This document shows, piece after piece, positions 7,906-16,259 of a DNA stretch of 64,000 nucleotides. The DNA is from Clostridium kluyveri DSM 555 (GTDB lineage: Bacteria; Bacillota; Clostridia; Clostridiales; Clostridiaceae). Each line of letters opens with the position of its first letter. Within the stretch, counting starts at the first letter, position 1. A program made the position numbers and the translations under genes. The notes beneath the pieces are model-generated. The model was given only the letters and a program-made list of their open reading frames with translations. It ran no database searches and was not told the origin of the DNA. The DNA lies in NCBI RefSeq assembly GCF_000016505.1, contig NC_009706.1:2666001-2730000 (forward strand), given 5' to 3'.

Positions 7906-10900
7906 TTAGCTTTCAGCATGCTCATCAGCCAATTCATAAATGGCTTTACGCAAACCATTACGATACTTGATTTTAGACAAAGATTGTATCTTTTCATCAT
8001 GTGCCAACGTCTTATAATCCCTGCTTGCTTTGGCAATTATATCCCGGATTTGACCGGTATCATCTAAATCCTGTATACCATAACGATGATGACTAAATAA
8101 TTCACGCATCTGGGCACTTGTGATAATGTCTGTAATTCCCCACTTCACCCGAAAATCCAGGAACATTCTATCAAGGCTGACATTGTTGGCCGCCTGAATA
8201 ATTTGCTCACTATCTCTCAATTTTACTGGATATTTAAGATTAAAGCCCTCGGTTGGAAAATGCCCTTTGATAATAGCAATTGCTGCATTCATAACCTTTA
8301 CAGCATAATTTCTGTCTTCCAAGCCAGTGGCAAATTGATCAATTTTCTCTTTCGTAGCTTGCGCCTCCTGGCTCTTGCCCTCATGCACCTGGTTTAATAA
8401 TTGTTCCACCAATTCAGTTAGATAATCATAATCTATTTTCACATCTTTGACATGGGTCATTTTCAACTCAATTTGATAAAAAGGAATTTTCTTTTTCTTT
8501 GACATATACTGTTTAAGCTCATTGGTTAAAACTGTGGTAAGCATGGTTTCTTGAGCACCTGTCATGCCTAATTTTTCAACTAATTCATCAGGATTGTCGT
8601 AGTTGAAACCTACTGTATTTCCATCAACTTCTTCAGAGGTATATTGTTTTAATTTAGCCATACCGGCATTATAATCACGCAGCAAATCAAACATATATTC
8701 TTTTTGCTTTTCAGAAGGCGGCAATTGCTGGAACTTATTAGTTAAACTGCCTAATTTCTGAGCAACCTCTTTGACTTCATTAAACTCATCCTCAAAAGTT
8801 TTAGCGATAATACCATCTTTTTGATTGGATTTACGCTGCTCATTTTCTGATAAAATTGCTGAATCTTTATTGGCATAAATTGCCAGAGCTTCATTCATCA
8901 GCTTCTCATTTTGAGCAGGCCAGCGATAGTTTACAATACGCCCCCAGGGTTTTTCCTGCATGTCAGCAATACGGTTTGTCCTTGAATAGGCTTGAATAAG
9001 TCCGGCCCCTTTAAGTGTTCTATCTACATAAAGGGTATTAAGTTCCGGTGCATCAAATCCAGTCAAAAGCTGATCTACCACAATCACAATATCCAGGAAG
9101 TTCTTGTCCGTAGCAGTTTTATTCAAACGACTAGTAACATCCTGTGTATATCCAGCTACATCATCCATGCCAAAACTTGTACCAAATTCTTTGTTATAGG
9201 CCTTTATAGCATCATATAAACCTTGATTGGTGGCAAGCATGCTATCATTATTGGATGAGTTCTGGCTAAATGTAACTGCTACTTTTAATGTTTGTCCACC
9301 ATTCTTCTTATTCTCATCATTTACTCGCTGAAATTCATTGAAATACATCATTGCCATTGGCGTACTGGCTTTCCCGCCGCCAACATGAGTGGTAAAAAGT
9401 GCATTATACTTACCTTCGTTTGAGCGATTTCGCCAGTTCTTGAAAATATCTTCAACTACTAATTTGATGTGATCCGGATTTTCGTCATAGAAACTTGGTT
9501 CAACCGCATCATCCATATCTTCCTGACTTAGATTATTGATCTTATCTTTAATTTGCTGTTCAGTCCATTTCGGATAGCGTTCCCGGTAAAAATTTGGCAG
9601 ATATTTGGTTTTCATTTGCTCTTCATCAATGGTTGTTTCAAAATCCACTTTAAAACCTAAAACATTTCTGTCTGCAATTGCTTCACGAATAGTATAGGCA
9701 TGTAGCAGCGGTCCAAAAATGTCTTCAGTTCGCAAACCGCTGGTAGTTTCATCAAACATGGGTGTCCCTGTATAACCAACCCAGGCGGATTTTCTAAAAG
9801 CCTTTTGTATCTTTGCAAAACTTTCGCCTCCAGTTGAACGGTGTGCCTCATCCACAATAAATACAACATTTTTATCAGGTGATTTAAATGATTTACGTTT
9901 CACTAAAGTATCAAGTTTTTGAACAGAAGTAACAATGATACCATTATCTTTACTCTTTAGTTTACGGCTTAAATCAGTAGTATTATTGGTATCTTGAACA
10001 CTTCCAATCATATCTTCACCAGCATCCGGATCATAGGCCCTGTAATTTTCATTTGTTTGTTTCGTTAAAGCAATTCTATCCACTACGAAGACAACTTTGT
10101 CAACTTTCGGCATGCGGCTTGCAAGCCATGCTGTTTTAAAACTGGTTATAGTTTTACCGGAACCAGTGGTATGCCAAACATAACCTACTTTATTTGTACC
10201 CAGTTCAAAATCAACTTTCTTTAATTTTTCAATTACATTCTGAGTGGCGTATACCTGATATGGACGCATTACTTTTAACATTTGTTTGTTTTTTGTGCCA
10301 TCCAAAATCATATAATTAGTAGCCATCTGATGTGCCATTGGAATACTTAGCATTGAATCCGCAAACTCTTTCCAATTGCGAACAATGATATTATCACTTT
10401 TACGCTGCCAGTTAAAAGCAAAGTCCTTATTGAACTTATCCGGCGTGGTATTCGCCATATACTTCACATTATTTGGCGTAATTGCCACCAATATCTGCAA
10501 GGTGGAAAAAATATCACCATATTGGTTTTCTTTAGAATATTGATGCATTTGATTCAGCGCTTCATTGACATCATGTGTATCACGTTTTTCTTCAATTTGT
10601 ATGATAGGCAAACCATTAATAAGAAGTGTAGTATCAAAACGGCGGCTTTGTTTCCCAGCGATAACTGCAGGGCGTTCAATTTGATTAACCACTTGATATA
10701 CCGTATCCCCAGCGCCAATCTGTTTTTGATCGAAAACCGTTAAAAACACGTGACGGCCGTCATCCAAATCAATTTCGATTTGCGATACACCATTGAGTCC
10801 ATATAAAAATTGTCCAGCTTCATATGGTGTTTGAATATCAGATATAATCTTTTTAACTTGATTAAATTCCACAGTACTTAGTGGATGATCAAGTGTATTT

Positions 10901-11115
10901 TGATTGTGCCTCTCAAGAATCTCTTTGAAGTTATCCCAAAGCTGATCTGTAGTTTTAATTTTGGGTTCATACTTCCACAGCTTTGTTTTCACACAGTAAT
11001 CAGCAGATTTTTCACTAACCGTAAAGCCGCTGATTACTTCCAGGTGTTCAGGTTTAGTTATGGTTCCACTGGTAATATATTGTATTAATTCAGTTTCAAA
11101 TTGCTCTTCATTCAT
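7906..11115 (-). CDS. hsdR: Type I restriction endonuclease subunit R (HsdR)
   Basis: A 1069-residue restriction and translocation subunit. The N-terminal nuclease domain shows the PD-(D/E)xK-type core FDTTLLINGLPIIQIEEKRD at about residues 160-180. The SF2 motor follows: Walker A HTTGSGKT (about 318), DEAHRS (about 423), TGTPMF, and the later VVDQLLTGFDAP and QAYSRTNR motifs. The C-terminal helical domain binds M. In the usual complex HsdR needs two HsdM and one HsdS and cuts far from an unmethylated site. It overlaps the half-S gene upstream by 4 nt, so they are co-translated. No HsdM gene lies in the window. The motifs look intact. Confidence 0.93.
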   Translation of the reverse strand: MNEEQFETELIQYITSGTITKPEHLEVISGFTVSEKSADYCVKTKLWKYEPKIKTTDQLWDNFKEILERHNQNTLDHPLSTVEFNQVKKIISDIQTPYEAGQFLYGLNGVSQIEIDLDDGRHVFLTVFDQKQIGAGDTVYQVVNQIERPAVIAGKQSRRFDTTLLINGLPIIQIEEKRDTHDVNEALNQMHQYSKENQYGDIFSTLQILVAITPNNVKYMANTTPDKFNKDFAFNWQRKSDNIIVRNWKEFADSMLSIPMAHQMATNYMILDGTKNKQMLKVMRPYQVYATQNVIEKLKKVDFELGTNKVGYVWHTTGSGKTITSFKTAWLASRMPKVDKVVFVVDRIALTKQTNENYRAYDPDAGEDMIGSVQDTNNTTDLSRKLKSKDNGIIVTSVQKLDTLVKRKSFKSPDKNVVFIVDEAHRSTGGESFAKIQKAFRKSAWVGYTGTPMFDETTSGLRTEDIFGPLLHAYTIREAIADRNVLGFKVDFETTIDEEQMKTKYLPNFYRERYPKWTEQQIKDKINNLSQEDMDDAVEPSFYDENPDHIKLVVEDIFKNWRNRSNEGKYNALFTTHVGGGKASTPMAMMYFNEFQRVNDENKKNGGQTLKVAVTFSQNSSNNDSMLATNQGLYDAIKAYNKEFGTSFGMDDVAGYTQDVTSRLNKTATDKNFLDIVIVVDQLLTGFDAPELNTLYVDRTLKGAGLIQAYSRTNRIADMQEKPWGRIVNYRWPAQNEKLMNEALAIYANKDSAILSENEQRKSNQKDGIIAKTFEDEFNEVKEVAQKLGSLTNKFQQLPPSEKQKEYMFDLLRDYNAGMAKLKQYTSEEVDGNTVGFNYDNPDELVEKLGMTGAQETMLTTVLTNELKQYMSKKKKIPFYQIELKMTHVKDVKIDYDYLTELVEQLLNQVHEGKSQEAQATKEKIDQFATGLEDRNYAVKVMNAAIAIIKGHFPTEGFNLKYPVKLRDSEQIIQAANNVSLDRMFLDFRVKWGITDIITSAQMRELFSHHRYGIQDLDDTGQIRDIIAKASRDYKTLAHDEKIQSLSKIKYRNGLRKAIYELADEHAES

Positions 11116-11687
11116 TTCTCACTTGCCTCCTCTAACCGGGATAATATGATTTTTGCTTCAAGCTCTGCTGCCCTATTTCTAAGTGTTTTCAGTCTTAACT
11201 GATTAAAATAAACTTGTCCTATAATTTTTTGCTTATCTATGGAAGGTATTCTCGGTATTTCAAGCTCTTTAAGCTGCTTAAGAGTATATTTTAAAACTTG
11301 CGAACCTTGCAGCCCCAGCACAAACTGTTTCTTAATGGTTTTGTTTTCATTAATGAGATAGACCAAAAACTTTGAGTCAATGTTATGGCCAGGTAACAAC
11401 TTAACGTAGTTTTGCGTGTAAAGATATCCCTCATACTCTTTTCTTACCATGGCTGCAGTTCCCGTAATTAAACTAAACACCACATCACCATGGCACAAGG
11501 TATTTACTTTATCATTGGTTCTGACCTGTTTATTGTCCACACCATTTGAAATAATACCCACCAAATCATCTGTTAAATCTGTTTGACTATAATAAGTAAA
11601 AAGCGGTGTTTTCTCATCAAACACTTCAGTAATCCTAAACTGAGGAGATCCACTTACTAATTCAACCAATTCACTCAACTTTTTCAT
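11112..11687 (-). CDS. Half-size type I specificity subunit (single recognition domain)
   Basis: A 191-residue S-like protein with one target-recognition domain (GSPQFRITEV, YYSQTDLTDD, GDVVFSLITGTAAM, LYTQNYVKLLP) and a C-terminal helix (LRLKTLRNRAAELEAKIIL). Full S proteins have two such halves, so this would act as a dimer or combine with another S. It overlaps hsdR (4 nt). Genes of this type usually follow an hsdM gene, which is missing; a MBL/TetR region lies upstream instead. The ATG at 11687 follows GAAAGG. Confidence 0.7.
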   Translation of the reverse strand: MKKLSELVELVSGSPQFRITEVFDEKTPLFTYYSQTDLTDDLVGIISNGVDNKQVRTNDKVNTLCHGDVVFSLITGTAAMVRKEYEGYLYTQNYVKLLPGHNIDSKFLVYLINENKTIKKQFVLGLQGSQVLKYTLKQLKELEIPRIPSIDKQKIIGQVYFNQLRLKTLRNRAAELEAKIILSRLEEASEK

Positions 11688-11765
11688 AAAATATTGTGCC
11701 TTTCTAAAATTAACTTTATTTACTATGACGTAATCATATCACAAAAGAATTTTTATTACAACTAT

Positions 11766-11793
11766 AAAATGTAATTTTTTAAAATTACATTTT
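11766..11793. promoter_or_regulatory. 13-bp perfect inverted repeat upstream of the restriction genes
   Basis: AAAATGTAATTTT, two T, AAAATTACATTTT, placed 79 nt before the half-S start codon. It could be an operator or a weak AT-rich terminator hairpin. No nearby regulator is assigned to it. Confidence 0.45.
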
Positions 11794-11847
11794 TACTATT
11801 AAGCATTAACTTTAATGAAATAATTTAGCCTGACCAACACATTAATT

Positions 11848-12162
11848 TTAATAAAAAGCACTGAAAGCCCAAAAAAGAAAAAAATAGGACATCGTATCTG
11901 CAAGAGAAAAAGAAAAGAGCACCTGGGACAGCCTATTCAAATTGATGCCGCATCTGATACACAGCCGCAGTGAATGGAAAAACGAGAATATAAATAGATT
12001 TGTGTAAAATAGATTAGTTTTAGTTTTATATAACTGGAAATTTTGATTTTCAGCTATATAAGTTCCTGCTCCAACTGCCATTATAATACTATAGCCTACC
12101 ATTACCCAGCTTGCCTCTGAAGAAGAAAGTGAAAAAGATAATGAAACTGATTTATTTTTCAT
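11848..12162 (-). CDS. Small hypothetical membrane protein (possibly a remnant)
   Basis: The ATG at 12162 follows the good site ATAGGAGAGAATTAGAT, 13 nt after the lactonase-like gene. The first 38 residues (MKNKSVSLSFSL, EASWVMVGYSIIMAVGAGTY) include one convincing membrane helix. The rest (to residue 104) is rich in Phe/Leu but crosses repeat DNA at 11984-12040 and may be read-through of non-coding sequence. The family is not recognised. Confidence 0.35.
   Translation of the reverse strand: MKNKSVSLSFSLSSSEASWVMVGYSIIMAVGAGTYIAENQNFQLYKTKTNLFYTNLFIFSFFHSLRLCIRCGINLNRLSQVLFSFSLADTMSYFFLFWAFSAFY
11984..12040 (+). repeat. Imperfect repeat copy matching the flanks of the IS256 remnant
   Basis: The left part (GAGAATATAAATAGATTT...) matches 13831-13854. 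The right part (ttttagttttatataac.ggaaa) matches 14137-14159. In the second locus the two parts are separated by the IS256-like remnant, so this copy looks like the uninterrupted version. Confidence 0.4.
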
Positions 12163-12175
12163 ATCTAATTCTCTC

Positions 12176-12934
12176 CTATAAGAAATTTGGATATAATGTA
12201 TGCCAGTTTTTTGCCTGTTCAGCATCATGCCCAAAAAATATGAACTCTGGTTTAATCTCCTGAACAAGTTTTTTCATATTACTAATTGACTTTGAAGCCA
12301 TCTCTGTATCTGACGATAAAAATGGAATATCATTATCAAAAATTTCTTTATTGTATGCCACATCAATAGTCAAGAGTATATATCCTGTTCGTTCGGTTTT
12401 TACAAGTACTGATTGATGACCTGGTGAATGACCTGGCGTATGAAAAATCTGTATACCTGGTGCCAATTCATAATCTCCTTCAATCAACTTGTAATTTAAA
12501 TCTGATATTCTGCATTCATAAGGTGAATAATCATCATTGCCAATAGCAGCTTCGAATTCTGTTTTCTGAATAATAATCGGTGCTTTTCTAAAATGTCCAT
12601 TTCCTCCAGCATGATCTAAGTGTAGATGAGAACTCACAACCATCTGAATATCATTGATACTATATCCAACTTTTTTTAAGATATTTTCAATTCTGTCAGC
12701 CTCAGTCATATTAGGAACTAGTCTGCCTTCTCTTCGAGTTCCTTTATAATAATCTGGATTATTCACAAAACAATCTGGCATTCCACTATCAACTAAAATA
12801 GAGCCCTCCTTTGTTTCTAATAAAAAACACCATACTGGCATTTCAACTAATTTACCTGATGGAAGATTTTTATTAACCGCTGACTGATCAAGAAAACAAG
12901 AACCAGCAGGCAGAAAATATAATTTTTTTACCAT
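12176..12934 (-). CDS. Metallo-beta-lactamase fold hydrolase, N-acyl-homoserine lactonase-like
   Basis: A 252-residue protein starting at ATG 12934, behind AAAGGTGAT. It carries the dinuclear metal site SSHLHLDHAGG (HxHxDH), HTPGHSPGH for the third His, an Asp in LLTIDVAY and the late HD in FFGHDAEQ. The N-terminal GSC and VPVWCFLLET-like strand plus the VDSGMPD turn place it near the AttM/AiiA quorum-quenching lactonase group, though many relatives have other lactone or ester substrates. It is divergent from a TetR gene, with an operator inside its promoter, so it is probably induced by the TetR ligand. Confidence 0.8.
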   Translation of the reverse strand: MVKKLYFLPAGSCFLDQSAVNKNLPSGKLVEMPVWCFLLETKEGSILVDSGMPDCFVNNPDYYKGTRREGRLVPNMTEADRIENILKKVGYSINDIQMVVSSHLHLDHAGGNGHFRKAPIIIQKTEFEAAIGNDDYSPYECRISDLNYKLIEGDYELAPGIQIFHTPGHSPGHQSVLVKTERTGYILLTIDVAYNKEIFDNDIPFLSSDTEMASKSISNMKKLVQEIKPEFIFFGHDAEQAKNWHTLYPNFL

Positions 12935-13132
12935 AAATAACATCACCTTTCATTTTCTTTTAATATCCCTGATAGCAAGTAAAAGAGCTATCTTTTTAAT
13001 TCATAGTTTATATAAAGCAATGTGTTTCATATTTTCTTATTCAAATTAATGAAATAATAAAATAGATCTAATTAATACAAATCCCTCCTCCAGCTTCTTG
13101 TCTTTTCAATGTTGCCTATGTTATAATAGCCT

Positions 13133-13149
13133 ACGGACAATTTGTCCGT
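13133..13149. promoter_or_regulatory. TetR operator 1
   Basis: ACGGACAATTTGTCCGT is a perfect 17-bp palindrome in the divergent lactonase/TetR intergenic region. It shares the core CGGACAA-N-TTGTCCG with the second copy 35 bp away. Confidence 0.8.
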
Positions 13150-13161
13150 TTCTATATTTGT

Positions 13162-13191
13162 ATTATATCGGACAACTTGTCCGATTGTCAA
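13162..13191 (-). promoter_or_regulatory. Lactonase promoter with TetR operator 2 in the spacer
   Basis: TTGACA (13186-13191) and TATAAT (13162-13167) on the minus strand are 18 nt apart. The palindrome TCGGACAACTTGTCCGA (13168-13184) fills the spacer, so the bound repressor would block RNA polymerase directly. Confidence 0.8.
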
Positions 13192-13222
13192 GAATAAAAA
13201 TTTTTTAAAGGAGGTACTTTAA

Positions 13223-13840
13223 GTGAGTAAAGAAAAAGAAATGGATACTTCCACTACAAAACTTTCTAGAGAAGATAAAAACAGAAGACGAATTTTATTC
13301 GAAGCGAGAAAACTATTTATTGATAATAAAGGTACTGATGGTGTAAACATGCATCAGATTGCAAAAGCCGCAGAGGTTGGGCAAGCAACTCTCTATCGCA
13401 GGTATAAAGAAATAGGTGATATTTGTATTGAAATTGTTAAAGAAGAGTGTCAGCCTTTATTTAATGAACTCAACAAATATTTAAATAAAAACTTAGAGTC
13501 CGAACCTTTAGATAAACTGTATCATGTTATAGAGAGATTTGTTACGTTTTTAGATGAAAAAAATCCATGGCTTTGTGCTGTCAGCCGCACTATATTGGGA
13601 TATCGTCCAATGCAGACTCCTCTATATCAATGGATGCGCAATACATGCAGAACATTGTTAAGTGAAGCCGAGCAGCATGGAGATATCTCTGACGTTGATA
13701 TTACATATACTGTTGAAATCATGTTATCAGCACTTCATGATCTTGATTTTCATTTAAACAATTCCCGGCTTACCACAGAACGAATCATACAAGGCTTGGA
13801 CCGGATTTTTATTAGGGGCTTAAAAAGCAAGAGAATATAG
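13223..13840 (+). CDS. TetR/AcrR-family repressor
   Basis: A 205-residue protein with a GTG start, behind AAAGGAGGTACTTTAA. The HTH is at about residues 22-65: RRRILFEARKLFIDNKGT, then VNMHQIAKAAEVGQATLYRR and YKEIGDI. The rest is the helical ligand-binding and dimer domain. It is divergent from the lactonase-like gene; two matching palindromes in the gap are its likely operators, one inside the lactonase promoter. The inducer is unknown. The gene end runs directly into the IS256-like remnant. Confidence 0.85.
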   Translation: MSKEKEMDTSTTKLSREDKNRRRILFEARKLFIDNKGTDGVNMHQIAKAAEVGQATLYRRYKEIGDICIEIVKEECQPLFNELNKYLNKNLESEPLDKLYHVIERFVTFLDEKNPWLCAVSRTILGYRPMQTPLYQWMRNTCRTLLSEAEQHGDISDVDITYTVEIMLSALHDLDFHLNNSRLTTERIIQGLDRIFIRGLKSKRI

Positions 13841-14159
13841 ATAGATTTGGTGTAAGAGACTGTGCATTTTTCGGTTAAAGATAATGATATAATACAAAAA
13901 CTTGCCGCATATATCATTCTCGGCATCAATGATGAAGGGAAGAAGGAAGTTCTGTCTATCCAGATCGGCGGAAATGAAAGCAGCAGCTGAAAAATGCCAG
14001 GATAAATATCCGGGAACAATGAGCAGCTGGTCAAAAAAGCTGGGATGCCATAAACCCTATATTCAAGTTTTCAACAGATGTCAATTCTCAGAAATTGATA
14101 TAAAGTTTGTGGTGAACTATCCCTAATGTATTATACTTTTAGTTTTATATAACAGGAAA
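13831..14159 (+). repeat. Interrupted repeat copy around the IS256 remnant
   Basis: The two outer parts (13831-13854 and 14137-14159) together correspond to 11984-12040. The intervening DNA contains the transposase remnant, consistent with insertion into, or rearrangement of, a duplicated sequence. Confidence 0.4.
13874..14104 (+). pseudogene. IS256-family transposase remnant
   Basis: Frame one reads KLAAYIILGINDEGKKEVLS then IQIGGNESS, a core strand of IS256 transposases, and stops. After an internal deletion another part reads EKCQDKYPGTMSSW. A further shift gives SWDAINPIFKFSTDV, the conserved block before the usual VIYTTNAIES. Catalytic residues are missing. This is a multiply broken relic. 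Confidence 0.75.
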
Positions 14160-14230
14160 GTATAGATTTGGTTTTATACAAATCCATACTCATTCCCCTC
14201 ATTTGCCGATTAATGATACACCATATATAT

Positions 14231-14494
14231 CTACTTCCAATCTGATATATTATACTTGGCCAATAATTCCCGTGATAATTTCATGCCTTCATCTGTAATT
14301 GCTACAGACTTAGAACGGTGGCTCCCCTGCCGGATATAATCTTCCTTATCCAGTTCATTAATAATATCGAAATCATATCCCTTCCAAGCCATATCCAGAT
14401 CTGATCCAAAATAATCACGTTCCTTAAATCTTGTTAAATACATCAACAGCATGGTCAACTCTTTAACTGCTTTCTCCGGGTTAGTCTTATCCAT
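14231..14494 (-). CDS. DUF6429-family protein
   Basis: An 87-residue protein starting behind GAGGAGAG. It has the conserved layout of this family: KAVKELTMLLMYLTRF, WKGYDFDIINELDKEDYI and a C-terminal DEGMKLSRELL. These form a small winged-helix-like fold of unknown role, often seen near transposases and mobile DNA. It is the last gene after the rlmA-like gene and the unknown small gene on the same strand. Function is unknown. Confidence 0.7.
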   Translation of the reverse strand: MDKTNPEKAVKELTMLLMYLTRFKERDYFGSDLDMAWKGYDFDIINELDKEDYIRQGSHRSKSVAITDEGMKLSRELLAKYNISDWK

Positions 14495-14600
14495 AATAAA
14501 ATCTCTCCTCTTCGTAGTGAAATTACAATTTCATTGTTATACAATTTTTATGCCCATCATCATGCTACAATATCCTTTTATTGGCAATGTTTTTTTCACT

Positions 14601-14855
14601 TCAGCCAAGTCTCTTTGCCCAAGCACGAAGCTCATTACTTTCCACCTTGTCTTCACTTTCATAAACAGTCCCTAAAAAATTAGCAAATCCACTTAGTCCG
14701 CCTACATCATCAAGCAAAAAAACTCCATCTTTATAAATACAAACCGGCCTATGCTCATTCAGCACAGTATCATTTGCATGGGCAATCTCTTCATGCGAAA
14801 CAAGCCCGCCTTTAAAAAGACCTTTGAGCCGATTGGCTTCTATTCGTTCATACAT
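14601..14855 (-). CDS. Small hypothetical protein
   Basis: An 84-residue protein starting MYERIEANRLKGLF, behind GGAGGT (15 nt spacing). A longer version from ATG 14924 would overlap the methyltransferase gene upstream and is less likely. It is a soluble, acidic protein containing HRPVCIYKDGVFLLDD and a C-terminal ELRAWAKRLG. No family is recognised. It lies between rlmA and the DUF6429 gene on the same strand. Confidence 0.5.
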   Translation of the reverse strand: MYERIEANRLKGLFKGGLVSHEEIAHANDTVLNEHRPVCIYKDGVFLLDDVGGLSGFANFLGTVYESEDKVESNELRAWAKRLG

Positions 14856-14904
14856 ACTTATATATAATCTACCTCCAGATATTAATTCTTCTCTGCATAT
14901 CCAA

Positions 14905-15798
14905 TTATCTTTTCTTAATACCAATTATTAATGTTAAATCTACAGTTATTGAAGATATATTCTTTTTGTATACATTATTTAATTTTTCAATACTTTTTCC
15001 CCAAGTTAATGGTGTCATTTTAATGAAATACGGTAAAAGTTCTTCACTGACATCAAATTTATAGTTGATATTTTGAATATCCTTAATATCCAGCTTTTGC
15101 TTAAAATAATCAATTACTTTACTATTTGAATAGTCAGGAATATCCTTGTCAATATAAATTATTTCACGTAATTCTTTAAGATAACTGGATCCTGGAACTA
15201 CTTTTATAACAATTCCACTATCATTTAATATTCTATCAAATTCACCATAATTAGCTGGAGATAAAATATTTAGTGCCACATCAAAACTCTTATTTTGAAA
15301 AGGCAGCCTTGTTAAATCTGCCACACACCAAATAATATGAGCATTGTTTCTTGCAGCAATACTGATACTGTCTTTTGAAATATCCACTCCTACATAAATG
15401 TTGCCCTGATTTTCTTTAGCCCTTTGAGAAATACTGTAAATGTGGGACCCTTCACCGCATCCTGTATCTAAAATCTTTATTTTTTTATTGTCCCTGGATT
15501 TTTTGTATTCATCAAGTATTTGCGCAAGTTTATTGAGCAAGGGGGCATAGAAACCAGTTTTACAAACTCTATGTCTTGCTTCAAATAATTTCTTTGAATA
15601 TACAGGAGCTTTGCCCGATACTAATAAATTCAGGTAACCTTTTTTAGATAAATCAAAGTTATGTTTTAAATTACAAGTCAAGCTTCCAAAATCATTCATA
15701 ATCATTGTCCCGCTGCATATAGGACATTTAAATAAATTATTATTGTTTTGTATCAATTCTCTAATTCTATCTTTTTTCTTAATATTATTTATACACAT
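14905..15798 (-). CDS. 23S rRNA (guanine-N1)-methyltransferase, RlmA/TlrB type
   Basis: A 297-residue protein. The N-terminal zinc knuckle CPICSGTM...C.LKHNFD (residues 25-50) and KKGYLNLL are typical of RlmA enzymes. A Rossmann SAM domain follows, with ILDTGCGEGSH (motif I), GVDISKDSI and NILSPANYGEF. Family members methylate G745 or G748 in hairpin 35 of 23S rRNA, at the macrolide tunnel. Which base is used cannot be read from the sequence. The long leader with a short peptide and a terminator-like hairpin (15861-16118) suggests drug-dependent attenuation, as does the neighbourhood of other resistance-type genes. Confidence 0.8.
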   Translation of the reverse strand: MCINNIKKKDRIRELIQNNNNLFKCPICSGTMIMNDFGSLTCNLKHNFDLSKKGYLNLLVSGKAPVYSKKLFEARHRVCKTGFYAPLLNKLAQILDEYKKSRDNKKIKILDTGCGEGSHIYSISQRAKENQGNIYVGVDISKDSISIAARNNAHIIWCVADLTRLPFQNKSFDVALNILSPANYGEFDRILNDSGIVIKVVPGSSYLKELREIIYIDKDIPDYSNSKVIDYFKQKLDIKDIQNINYKFDVSEELLPYFIKMTPLTWGKSIEKLNNVYKKNISSITVDLTLIIGIKKR

Positions 15799-15860
15799 AT
15801 TTTCAAATTCACCTCATTTATCAAATCTGATGTGAATTCCTGAAAACGATCATTCAATAT

Positions 15861-15892
15861 AAAAAAGGCTGCAAATGAATGATTCACCTGCA
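15861..15892 (-). terminator. Putative attenuator hairpin in the rlmA leader
   Basis: On the minus strand TGCAGGTGAATCATTCATTTGCA folds as an imperfect stem (15870-15892) and is followed by GCC and six T. It sits between the leader promoter and the rlmA start, where a conditional terminator would act. A second possible long-range pair, ATAAGGTA/TACCTTAT, lies upstream at about 16010-16060. Confidence 0.5.
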
Positions 15893-16079
15893 ACTCCAAT
15901 ATCTCTATAAAAAATATAGGACAACAAGAACTACACTAAGGGCAGTCACACTTAATGCCTATAAATAAGATACTATAAAGCATATGAATGTTCATTATAA
16001 GAATCCGAAAATAAGGTACAACAAATTAACCTAAAACCATAGGCTTTTTTACCTTATCTTTTTTATTTAGCTATTTGTA

Positions 16080-16118
16080 CTAAACTAAATAACGGAATCT
16101 CATTTTAACAATAAACAT
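16080..16118 (-). CDS. Putative leader peptide of the rlmA transcript (12 residues)
   Basis: ATG at 16118 behind GAGAGG encodes MFIVKMRFRYLV, about 30 nt after the predicted transcription start and upstream of the hairpins. Its size, position and basic/hydrophobic composition fit a ribosome-stalling leader peptide. Regulation by stalling is inferred. Confidence 0.4.
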   Translation of the reverse strand: MFIVKMRFRYLV

Positions 16119-16148
16119 CCCTATACCTCTCTTCTAAATATTCGCTTC

Positions 16149-16177
16149 AGTATAACATATATAAAAATGATTATCAA
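16149..16177 (-). promoter_or_regulatory. Promoter of the rlmA leader
   Basis: TTGATA (16172-16177) and TATACT (16149-16154) on the minus strand are 17 nt apart. The transcript would carry a leader of about 345 nt before rlmA. Confidence 0.65.
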
Positions 16178-16259
16178 TAATGCTTTTTTCCATTGTGTTG
16201 TTAACTTGCGCTAATGTAACCTTAAGATTAACTTTACAAAATGTCACTTTTGGATCTGA

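Noticed and set aside
14856-14924. Longer start (ATG 14924) for the small gene at 14601-14855
   Set aside because: It would overlap the methyltransferase gene; the later ATG has a GGAGGT site.
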